From Podaxis mareebaensis (lineage: Eukaryota; Basidiomycota; Agaricomycetes; Agaricales; Agaricaceae), in contig JAEUWP010000335.1 of assembly GCA_018524725.1 (NCBI GenBank), positions 620,001 through 684,000 of the forward strand: a stretch of 64,000 nt of DNA, read 5' to 3'. Positions 37,439 through 47,053 of this stretch are shown here, one piece after another; the first letter of the stretch is position 1, and each line of letters starts with the position of its first letter. Under the pieces are notes generated by a model. That model saw only the letters and a list, made by a program, of their open reading frames with translations, searched no databases and was not told the DNA's origin. Both the position numbers and the translations under genes were made by a program.

Positions 37439-39496
37439 TCAGAGATTGACGTCGTTTAAGATGAGCGGCCTCATTACTCTACCCCAGTTTTCTTCCCAGT
37501 TGGTCCAGACCCACTTTTCGTCATCATCTTCAATAGTAGCCCTAGGCAAATGTAGATGCGACACTGTGGATGGCACTTTGAGCGATTCAGCAAGGTATTT
37601 GAGTTGTAGTGAGTTCGGGAACGATGCGAGTAATTCCTGAGATACCCTTTAAGCTCTGGCCGCATATAAAAAGCTTTGAGACTTACCTCAAGTTGCTCCG
37701 CGAGCTGTGCAGCATCGGAGAAAACAAGCCCATTCACTTTATCTTTCACCAACTCGTGTAAACTACACGCCACGCTACTAGTCAGCCAATCTTCTTAGAG
37801 AACACGAAACAAATCCACATACCAGCCGAACTTCAATGCACAAACCGGCAATCCACACCCGAACATATCAACAACTTTCATCGGTAAATCTAATGCAGAC
37901 GAACTCGAATGCAAACATATGCCCAAATCCGCCGAACCGAGTAGAATTGGATAATCCTCCGCCTCCAGCCACAAACTCACACATCTTACCCACCTCCACT
38001 TCTTCTGCAATTCATTGATCTCTTTCATGTACTTGTCACGGAGAGGACCTTTTCCCGTTACTATGACAAGGACTTTTGGTAGTTGCGACCCGGTTTGTTG
38101 AGCGCGAAGTTCATAGATGCTGAGTGCGTCAAGGAGGATAGAAAAGTCTTCGTCTGGTGTCCAGGACGTACTTGACACGAGTAGTGCTGGTCTGTCAGGA
38201 CGCAATGTGGGAAGGTGGATTTCATGATACGTAAGCTCGGAAGGCTCAACAGGGGGCGTGTCCAGCGGAGAGTAAGCTTTCCTAAAGTTCGTAGGGGACG
38301 TAGGAGGGAGGAATCTTGGCGATGTTTCGGAAGGCTGGTGGGTAACGATAGCTGGTATGGGTAACCCAGATTTAGTTGATGAGGATGCCGTCTCGGTGAA
38401 GGGTGTGGAATAGGGTGGGGTGGATGTAGGGAGAAAACCGTGGAGAGAAGGTTGGGCGAGTAGGGATGAACGAAGCCGTTGGAAGAGCTGAGGAGAGGGA
38501 AATGAGGTTCGTTAAGGAAGAATATAGAAGTCTGACAAACCTCGTGAGTTTCCTGTGGGGATGCGCGGTGGAAGTGGCGCGGGGGGCGGTCGTGAAGCAC
38601 GACCTTTTTCCCTCTTGTATGAAGGTTAGTGTTACGGGATCTGTAAATATCTATTATACGCACTGGAGATCCCACTCGTTGACCAAGGAGTCCCGCATTG
38701 CTTTGGTAACAAATAAGTGAGCATATGCGTTACGACCGAAGGCCTTTTCGAACCTATTTCATATCAGGTGTCGTACTGTTGCAGCTAGTGTCGACTCACC
38801 ATTTCGCGATTCTTACGAGTGGGTGCTTTGTTCCAACCTTCAAGGCCAGAATGCTGTATCCCAAGTTATGCCAGTCGATGATAACCTTACATCCTCGAAT
38901 CTTGCCAACGAATTGCACGAGAAGTAGCGTTGGGATGCTCGGGGGATTCTGTGAAGAAGCATCAGCATCCTCAACCAATAGACATGACGCGTCTCTCTCG
39001 CCTGAACCAGGATAAATTCGGGTGGGACCTGGATCAAGACAACCAGGACAATCAGGATCGACGTAATTTGGTGCATGACCTTGATAGGCGCAGCAAGAAC
39101 AAATGGGAGCCGTCGGACAATTCTAGGCGGGTCGGGTAGGTAATGCATCCGAAGCTTGGGCAAGCGTTCCAATGCTGGAATGGGTCTGGAGCCTAGACAA
39201 TCAAGCACGTATGGCCGCCGTTAGCCTCCTCGACATGTGGTGAGCCCGCAGGAGTGCGCACCGTCGTATCCAATGAGGTCTGTCACAAAGCCATTCTCCG
39301 CAAAGCTTTGAGCATGATACATCATGCGCGGGCTCCGCCCTATGTCCCCAAGAACAAGTATAGCCACGGAGCGGAGTGTGTGTTGATTTCGGGGACGAAA
39401 GAAAGACCAAGCTTTCCAAGTGAGCCATGTCAGCGCCAGGAAGAACAGAGCATCTGATAGGACGGATTGTATGACCTGTATCATGGATTGCTTCAT
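37439..39496 (-). CDS. ALG1: Chitobiosyldiphosphodolichol beta-mannosyltransferase
   Basis: Adds the first mannose (from GDP-mannose) to GlcNAc2-PP-dolichol on the cytosolic face of the ER, in N-glycan assembly. The chain starts at ATG 39496 with a membrane anchor ([20 protein letters not shown]), then [18 protein letters not shown] (family hallmark), [28 protein letters not shown] in the form [16 protein letters not shown], and [12 protein letters not shown]. The C-terminal GT-B half has [30 protein letters not shown] [13 protein letters not shown], and [20 protein letters not shown] with [13 protein letters not shown] (the GDP-sugar site). It ends at TGA 37439 after [10 protein letters not shown] Pro/Ser/Thr-rich linker of about 80 residues sits between the two halves, as in other fungal ALG1. 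At least eight exons. Confidence 0.95.
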
Positions 39497-39669
39497 GCTG
39501 TGTGTAAGAGAAGGAGCATGGAAGGAGTTTGAGCTTCAGCGGCACGGGCCAGCAACCAAGTGCCCTTCTTCGCCTTCCTCATACGGCCGTTGCCTCATCT
39601 GGCATCAGTGCTCCGGTGATTTGTAAAGTTACGCACTCGTCCATTCCACTTTGTTCGTTCACCTTTGCC

Positions 39670-40669
39670 ATGGCTTCGTCTCTAGCTTGCTCATCCCTTA
39701 GACTTGCTGCAAAAAATGCCCTCAAGACCAGCAACAAAAGGATCGCTGGCCTGGGGAAATCAAGAACGTCTGTGGTCAGGACCTTTTCTGCAGGTTGTGT
39801 TCACTCTGCGTCCCCCCGGAATACTCTGGCTACTAGCACCTCAATACCACAATGGAGACAAATGGATAGAGTTGCTGCGCGTACACCTTCACTTTGTGTG
39901 TAATCTTTCTCAAATGACGTGGCTAGCAAGCACCCCACTCAAGTTTCTGCAGCTCGCTCCATGTTCATCCAGACGGAGACAACACCCAATGAAGACTCCC
40001 TCAAATTTATCCCAGGGGTCCCTGTCATGGGCGAAGGCACTGCTGAATTCCTAGACACGCGCTCAGCCCTCGCATCGCCCCTCGCCATTCGTCTCATGGG
40101 CGTCGAAGGTGTCACTGCAGTCTTCTACGGGCCCGATTTTGTCACCGTCTCCAAAGACTCTGAGAATACATGGGCAGTTGTTAAGCCTGAGATCTACTCC
40201 ATCCTCATGGAACACTTTTCCTCGGGCCAACCTCTGTTCCGGAGTCAAGAAGACCGAGACGCTGCTGGACCGCAGGATACGAGGATTCTTGACACAGATT
40301 CGGAGACCGTGGCTATGATTAAAGAGCTATTAGAAACACGGGTGCGGCCCGCTATTATGGAGGATGGTGGAGATATTGAGTATAGAGGGTTTGATGAGAG
40401 CGATGGAATTGTAAAGGTCAAGCTGAAGGGAAGCTGCCGGGGATGTGATTCGAGTACTGTCACGCTCAAGAGTGGTATTGAGCGTATGCTCATGCATTAC
40501 ATTCCGGAAGTCAAGGGCGTGGAACAGGTGAGAATGTCCTCGGAGTTGTTGGTGTTCTTAAATCCCACATCATTCTTAGATCCTGGACCAAGAGGAAGAG
40601 GTCGCCCTCAACGAGTTCAATAAGTTGGAGAAGAAGCTATCGCAGAATGGCAAAAAGGATTCCGAGTGA
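39670..40669 (+). CDS. NFU1: Mitochondrial NifU-like Fe-S scaffold
   Basis: NFU1 passes [4Fe-4S] clusters to lipoate synthase and respiratory enzymes in mitochondria (family knowledge). Three exons (39670-39880, 39953-40527, 40580-40669) give 291 residues. Residues 1-70 are a Ser/Arg/Ala-rich presequence. The N-terminal Nfu domain is RSMFIQTETTPNEDSLKFIP, LASPLAIRLMGVEGVTAVFY, GPDFVTVSKD. The C-terminal NifU domain is ELLETRVRPAIMEDGGDIEY, VKVKLKGSCRGCDSSTVTLK and IERMLMHYIPEVKGV, with the cluster-binding CRGC pair intact. The exon 1/2 junction in the presequence is the least certain point; I chose the acceptor that keeps ARSMF-type sequence in frame. About 170 bp separate it from the divergent ALG1 start. 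Confidence 0.93.
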
Positions 40670-41417
40670 GTTGTATGAAGCTACCCTGAAGTATATCATT
40701 GTGTGATGCTCATATGACTTGCACAGTATGGCCCAATACATGTCAATATGACCATGCTGTTAGGTGACGGTTCCGAGATGGACACGTTTTGTTGGCATTG
40801 GTCTTAGCATGTGAACACAGTTTCTAACTAGAGTTCATCTGATTGGTCTTAATCATGTGAACCAGTCGCATTAATATTGTACACAGATGACAACGACATT
40901 TTTGTGCATACGTCTCGAAGCAAGGTTAACATCAACGTTCCTTGCTACGACGGTCCAACAGTCTCAAGGAACCCACAGTTGACCAGGCATTCTCACTCAG
41001 ACATTTTTCCACAGTAACAAGAAATACTTGCTCGTAGCCCTCACAGGTTGTGTGTAATTATTACTGCGCCCTCACTTGAAGGGATTTAACACTTAACCGG
41101 GAGATGAAAACCGCGGAGGATAATTGCAAGGCAGCTCCAAGAGTCTATCAGATTAGAGCGGAAGGAGGGCGGGAGTAAAGGGAGATGAATGGGAATTTGG
41201 AAGGACGGACCCAAGACAGGGATGTGACGTGCGTGACGTGGTCAAGTGACCGTGATCACCGACTCCCTGGGCCCACCCCTGGTCGTCCATTCACCCCTTC
41301 GTCATAGGACATTCCTTATATCTTTCTTTCCTCCCACCGTCTCTCTCGCTGGTCTTCTCTCTTCCATCAGCCACCACCGCCGCTGTATCTAGAGTACTTG
41401 CTATACAGCTGGCATAA
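40670..41417 (+). promoter_or_regulatory. Upstream region of the copper-fist gene
   Basis: 748 bp. Near the gene are a TTATAT-type TATA element (about 41316-41321), then a C/T-rich leader (41321-41370). Farther up lies the TGACGT cluster listed separately. No coding frame supported. Confidence 0.5.
41225..41259. promoter_or_regulatory. Cluster of TGACGT sites and a palindrome
   Basis: Two TGACGT half-sites of the CRE/bZIP type (41225-41230 and 41234-41239) followed by GTCAAGTGAC and the perfect palindrome GTGATCAC (41252-41259), about 160-190 bp before the copper-fist ATG. Confidence 0.35.
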
Positions 41418-43083
41418 ATGGTTTGTATGCCTTCCCACTATCCACCTCGACAAGTACTTATGGCTATCCTACCCCGGGCTCTTTAGGTCTACGTCAATAG
41501 CAAGAAGTTCGCCTGGTAAGTATCGTTTGTCAATCTCCCGCTCTCACAAATTTGCTGACGCTGTTGCACGCAGCGAATCATGCATTAAAGGTCACCGATC
41601 TTCATCTTGCCACCATACCGACCGACCTCTTTTTGAAATCAAGAAGAAAGGACGCCCCGTATCCCAGTGTGAGAGATGCAGAGAGCTCCGACAGTCGAAG
41701 AAGGTCCACTCGAAGTGCACCTGCAATCCGAAGACTGACCCCGCTAGCCGCGGACAAGTCCTGGCGTCTACAACGTCTAAATGTGTGCAACCATCACCGC
41801 TCGTATTATCATATTGGTAAGACTGACAAAAAATGGCTGCTCCCACAGCTCGCAGGTTCATACCTATCGTACCTGCATTACCAAATGGTCTCCGAGATGT
41901 TTTAGCGGCATCACAAGTCCGAAGCTCGCTCCCTGCAGACGCTCGACAAAGAGGTATTTTCGCTATTTATATCATCCTGCTAAGTTCCATCAGATCTTTA
42001 ATATTTGGTTTAGTGGATTCTCTTCTAAACCCGTGCAACTGTAGGAGTGTCTGGAAATGCAATTGCCGGCAAGCGCAGTCATCCGTGTCCACAGACAAGT
42101 CTACACCGGGATCCACCGGGGACCTTGCTACGCTTGCTCATGTGGCTGCAATGTGCTGTTGCGCCGCCCCAGCACCATCACCTTCGACATCACCATTAAT
42201 GCCTCTCGATAGCATGGCGAAAATCCCTCCACCTAGAACGATCTCCCTGACCCCTTCCTCGGCTTCTTTTCCTAAGCATCACACTTCTCGCCCACCAAGT
42301 CCCCAACAGGACTTCCGCAAACGATCCAAGCACCACCACGGTCACGATCACACCCATCACGATCACAATCCCTCCCCAGTCCTCGAGCTTCCGCCAATCC
42401 GGTCTTCGTCAGGATCGCCACCACCTCTGACGGAGCAGGTTCCAGACTTTGGATTTATGCCTCCAATCAGCACTATCACCTCTTTGGCTGGTTCTGGTTG
42501 TACATGCGGGGTTAAGTGTGCCTGTCCCGGGTGTGTGGTACATCGAGGATCAGAACACGCTGCGAAGGATCTAAACGACTGTGCGGACGGACAATGCGGG
42601 ACATGTGTCGATAACCAGTCTGGAGTCGCTCTTCCAAACAGTACTTCCCCGTTCTCATCCATTTCAAGTGCTACCACATCGAGCGCAGGTTCTTCATCTT
42701 CCCTGGACTATATTACCAAAAGTGCTTCCCTTAACCGCTTCTTTGCCCGCGCCGCGGCGTTGCCACCGCCTCCACCGAACCGTCGATTGGGCAATGGAAT
42801 CCATCTTGATCCTCGCGAAGTCGGCTATGGGACTTTGGGCAACTCGCCTCCAGTCAAACTGCCGAAATTATGTTGTGGTGGGAGATGCAATTGCCCGAAT
42901 GGTCAATGCGTATGTGGGACGGCTTGTGGAGGATGTTGTGTAGATGCGGAATCCCCCGCACCCCTGAATGAGGCCTTTTCGGCTGTGTCTCCTCAGGGTG
43001 TTGTGGCCACTGTCACACCCACGTCGCCAAATGGTGTGCCTGCTGCGCCACTGGAAGGTTGCTGCACGAGCACCCCTTCATGA
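41418..43083 (+). CDS. Copper-fist transcription factor (MAC1/CUF1-like)
   Basis: Copper-sensing regulator, probably of copper and iron uptake. Five exons (41418-41420, 41487-41515, 41574-41782, 41849-41953, 42014-43083) give 471 residues. The first coding exon is only ATG; splicing then gives VYVNSKKFACESCIKGHRSS, the copper fist: zinc ligands CESC, SSC and HH, and the minor-groove KKGRP motif, followed by CERCRELR and HSKCTC. Farther on, NPCNCRSVWKCNCR; a His-rich stretch (HHHGHDHTHHDHN); CTCGVKCACPGCVVH; and a final CCGGRCNCPNGQCVCGTACG block. These Cys-rich motifs are typical copper-sensing modules. Whether it activates uptake genes (MAC1/CUF1) or detoxification genes (ACE1) cannot be read from the sequence; the repeated CxC blocks at the C-terminus slightly favour the former. 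Confidence 0.92.
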
Positions 43084-43533
43084 TCTTTGACTTGTCCTCT
43101 TGATCCTCCCTGATCTCTTATCTCGCCGCGTCCCAACTCATTTCGACACATTATTTGTATTCAAGTTTCTTGTTCTTTTCGTTCACTGACTAGCATCATA
43201 TCTTTTACTCTCAGTTGGCCAATTCTTACCTCGTTTCTTGTGATTTCTTGATTCCATGGATGGAAGGATGTGGAATGGAGCAAGTTCCGTCACCCATTCC
43301 ATAGCTGGATGGACGGTTTTCGATTTGGAATTTTGGAAGGTACTCGATTGACGTTCCAAAAGGTACTTTGGAGTAGGCAGGTGTTGATTTAGGTTTACAT
43401 GTTGGTGGTAGCACGGTGTACGTTGATATACAGAGGAAGAAGGAAAGAATAGCATTGATAGCATGGGCAGATCATCCCCGATTGAGAGAAATTAGAAAGA
43501 ACTGGTGAAGAAAGAATATATTGTACAGCATTA
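43084..43533. other. Convergent intergenic region
   Basis: 3' flanks of the copper-fist and E2 genes. No gene supported. Confidence 0.45.
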
Positions 43534-44571
43534 TTACACGCTAAGGAACCCGTATTAGCAAGGGCATTGAGAAGAGGAGTGGTGGGCTTACGTGTCATCT
43601 AAGGCAGAAAGACAAGACCAGGCGTCAGAGACTGTCGTATGACCTTCGCCGGAGTGTTTCTTACCGTCATAATGGAATTGGGTCTAGTCAGAGGAATTGA
43701 TCAGACGATCGGTCATTTAAAAAGGAATATGGTCAGTTCTTACCTTCTTCGGATTTTCTGGGGCATGGCGCACGTAGCGGTCGTTGTCCACAGGCCTAGA
43801 TGGCAGCTGAGTGCCAGCGGAAAGATTGGACGGCTTAGACATTTTACTCACCGTTCCTTCTTCTATTAGATGTTCATGTCAAAGTCACAGGGTGATGTTG
43901 AGTATGGGCATTGCGATGATGGGAAAGACATTAACTGAGGTACCTTGCATGATGCGAGCATGCTTTGTAAAGTTACGCAGACGGCCGTGACGCTGAGCAC
44001 GGGTGACCATTCATTTCCAAGAATGGATGCGCAGATCTGCGTGGTATGAGGATTTTTCAACCGTTTAGTTTTGCTCGGCTCTTCAACAGAAGTAACGGGC
44101 TTACATGACCGTTGGAATACACGTGCTGCGCAGCGTGATAGAGTTAAGGAGAACGCGAGTAGGGAAGGAGAGTTAGGAATGATGGCGTACAGGGTGAATT
44201 GGAGCCTGGCGTCCATCGGTTACGACGAACTGGACAGCCGGAGAAGATATGGGGTACTGTGCATCGAATCGAAATTGGAGTGTGTATACTTCGTCCTGAG
44301 GCATCTGTCAGAGCCTAACTTGATGCATAACAAGAATCGAGGATGGACCTTGTACAGAGATTCACCCATAACCTCTATGGAGAACCACCAAGTCTCAAAG
44401 TCATCCGCTTTGACGAGCTTGATACCTGTTTTCTCGACGAGCGTCAATACGATGGTGTCCAGGGTATATTTGGCAGCAAGAGTCCGACAGAGGACACACA
44501 CCGACTGGGCATCCTTCTGTCTGAATTTCTTTCAGTTCCTTCGCAAGGCGTCTGGCAGCAATCGAGCCCAT
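43534..44571 (-). CDS. Ubiquitin-conjugating enzyme E2, UBE2W type
   Basis: E2 enzyme of the UBE2W class, which puts ubiquitin on protein N-termini (family knowledge). Hidden by ten short exons: 44571-44502, 44425-44349, 44295-44191, 44125-44105, 44036-43944, 43862-43852, 43795-43744, 43683-43665, 43598-43592, 43540-43534. All phases agree (462 nt, 153 residues). Order: SIAARRLAKELKEIQTEG, GIKLVKADDFETWWFSIEVM, FRFDAQYPISSPAVQFVV, HPHVYSNGHICASILGNEW with the active-site Cys in HICASI, LQSMLASCKKKERPVDNDRY, APENPKKTQFHYDDDTV. The divergent tail matches UBE2W (NPKKT..YHDDT), not classical E2s. The start at 44571 gives MGS before the first helix. No long open frame marks this gene; the homology-guided splicing is strong evidence. 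Confidence 0.9.
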
Positions 44572-45240
44572 GCTGTTCTACGTCTTGAACTCCGAGTCAA
44601 CGGGGGTAGCGACAATCAGAGAATCACCAGGGTATAGACGATGTTATATAGCAGCTTGTACCCGCGATTCAGGAACCTAGGAAGTGAATTCGATGGCCCA
44701 GGACGGAGTAGATCCACCAAAGGGTCTGAAAAGCTGTTGCTGTCAAGGATCGTTCGCGGAGTATCAAAGAGGAAACTTGTGATTCGGCGTTTGGGCGTCG
44801 CGCTGGACACGGCCTCGTTTCTAATGGCGATGGTGCACAGTAGGAGTTATTTGTGGAAGGTATGAAAGAGATGTGTTCTCCCAGGACAGCACGAACTTGG
44901 TCTCCTCGCGATATGATGTGATCTAGATTCAGAGGCTTTTGCAAAACACGACCAAGCACAGCCCTGTATAAATTTTTGTGCCATGTGCTCTGTTTTCCTT
45001 TCCAATGTCATTCGCGTCTCCACTTTAGAGTCACTTGTATTCCCGTGAATTACAGAAGGGAACCGCAGGCGCTCGTGGAGACGCAGATAAAATCCTTTCC
45101 GCGTCACAACTGAATCGTGCAATCTCAAGGTACGGGACTACGTGATCTGGCTTGGAACATACACATATAGCCCAGTCAACAGTCTGTCAATAATACATTA
45201 TCTATCTTTCAATATATCCATCGCATTTGCTTTCCTTCTA
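44572..45240. other. Intergenic region upstream of the E2 gene
   Basis: 669 bp between the E2 start and the HEM3 stop. Several minus-strand frames of 60-95 codons overlap in different phases, with no domain. Likely E2 promoter and leader. Confidence 0.4.
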
Positions 45241-46410
45241 TCAAGCCTGCGCTGCATCTGCGGTTTTTGCTTCATCGATCCTGCGTTCCCTGTCCACGTT
45301 GATGTCGTCTAGAATCTTCTTTGCACCTGTCTCTATCAGGATCTTTGCTAACTTAGCACCGGCCTCCTCTGCCCCTTCTGCGCTCAACACTCTTTCCTTC
45401 AGCGTGTACTCGACGTGCTCCTGCCCGTTGATCGACGTCACTGATCCCGTCAAAGTTAACAAACCAGCTTCCTGCTTTGCTTCGTCCTCCCACTCCAAAG
45501 CACTCGCAACACCAACCGGCACACTGCAACCGCCCTCCAGAACACGTAAACACGCGCGCTCGGCCAAGCATCTCCATTGGGTCTCCCGATGAGTAAGCTT
45601 CTTGCATAACTCGATTGCTTCCTCGTCATTGCTTCGGACCTCGACTCCAAGTGCACCCTGAGATACAGCATGCAAGAGCGTTGGTGGGGTGATGTCGGCC
45701 GTTATGCGATCACCCATTCCCAGTCGCACGAGACCGGCTTTTGCGAGTATGAGAGCGGCATAAGGACCACTGGGGTCATCCAGCTTTGCAAGTCGGGTAT
45801 TCCTGAGCTCCTTTGTCAGTAGAATGATCTTTATCACCTGGGGCTATGAACATACAAGTTACCACGCTATGAGTTGTATGAAGTTAGGGAGGGGGCAGCA
45901 ATGTGATCTAATAGACAAGCGCACCACATCCAAAAACTTGAGATTAGGGAATTTCCTCTTCAGCTGCGCAACCCTCCTCACGCTACTCGTCCCCACTACA
46001 CTTCCTTCGGGCAGATCCTCGAGCGACATCCAAGGTTTCCCTTGCTTCACAACCAAGCTATCCACAGGATCCTCTCTTTCCAAGATCGCACCGAGGCAAC
46101 ATCCTTCGGGCAGTGTAGTCGGGACATCCTTCAACGAGTGCACAAGCATATCAACCTCTCCTTCCTTCAACGCAACTTCCAATTCCTTCGTCCAAAGCGC
46201 TTTCCCACCAAGTAGATATAACGCTTGTGACTGATTTTTGTCCCCTGCAGTAGACATGAAGGACGTACTAAACGTCGGTCCAGCCCGTGCATTGTTCTCA
46301 TTCGGCGGGAAGAGTTTCTGCAGTGAGGCAAGGACGATGTTGGTTTGGACCTGCGCTAGCTGGGATGCGCGAGATGCAAGAACGAAATTGCGTGGGGATG
46401 CAGCGGACAT
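45241..46410 (-). CDS. HEM3: Hydroxymethylbilane synthase (porphobilinogen deaminase)
   Basis: Third committed step of haem synthesis: joins four porphobilinogen molecules to hydroxymethylbilane, in the cytosol. Three exons (46410-45925, 45866-45856, 45802-45241) give 352 residues, near the usual 340-360. Seen: NFVLASRASQLAQVQTNIV, ALWTKELEVALKEGEVDMLV, HSLKDVPTTLPEG, EDPVDSLVV, LPEGSVVGTSSVRRVAQLKR, FLDV-RGNL-NTRLAKLD built across an 11-nt microexon, ILAKAGLVRLGM, AVSQGALGVEVR, and RVLEGGCSVPVGV with the Cys that holds the dipyrromethane cofactor. Catalytic Asp is in HSLKDVP. The last about 30 residues are charged. No haem-response element was recognised upstream. Confidence 0.96.
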
Positions 46411-47053
46411 TGTTGTCGTCGATCAGGACCAGGTTGGGATATGTTTTTGTGTGCACACCGGGAAGATAGGTAAATCGGTCAATGTTGCTAACCACGTGCT
46501 ATTCGATCGTGTTAAGGTAATTTGTGCCCCTGTGTCCCGCGGTAATTACAAAGATTCTATGTACAACAAATGGGGCATTCTCCCCAGTTCTCCCCCTCAG
46601 AAGGCGCGTTCCTGGCCGTGGGAGCCCTTGCAAAATGCCGATATCAACTTTGTACACCGTACCTGAAGCTACACCTTCCCCGGTCAATTTGCGAAGTGAG
46701 TAGTGTGATCATCCAAACCAGGTCTTCTTGTAACCACGCGGCCGCTTCGCAACAACGTTCCATATCTTCCAGCCGTCGTTCCTGGATGAAAGGAACAACA
46801 TAAAGTTTTGATTGACTGCGAAAATGGGCAACGATGCGTCAGTCATTGTTCAAGTCTCGAAATAGATTACAATATCGACGCCCAATTTAAGGGTGAACCA
46901 TTGTCCTGAACTAATCTTCTTTATCCCCCCCCTCTCTTTGCACCGCTCTCCCTCTTATTGTGCTTGCGATCCCAGGATTCTTGCTGGCTTCAAGAACATC
47001 TGATTCTACAATTTCTTCTCTCGCCTGAGGCCTCTGGAGGCATTTCTTCTAAA
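46411..47053. promoter_or_regulatory. Divergent region, HEM3 / duplicated secreted protein
   Basis: 643 bp with short frames only. A C/T-rich tract (about 46920-46960) is a likely leader for the gene at 47054. Confidence 0.4.

Noticed and set aside
44071..44637. Plus-strand frame of 189 codons
   Set aside because: It lies antisense to the UBE2W exons, which are supported by homology and splice signals.
44616..45128. Possible extra minus-strand exons upstream of the E2 gene
   Set aside because: Frames do not join to SIAARRLAKEL in phase and have no similarity to E2 leaders; likely untranslated.
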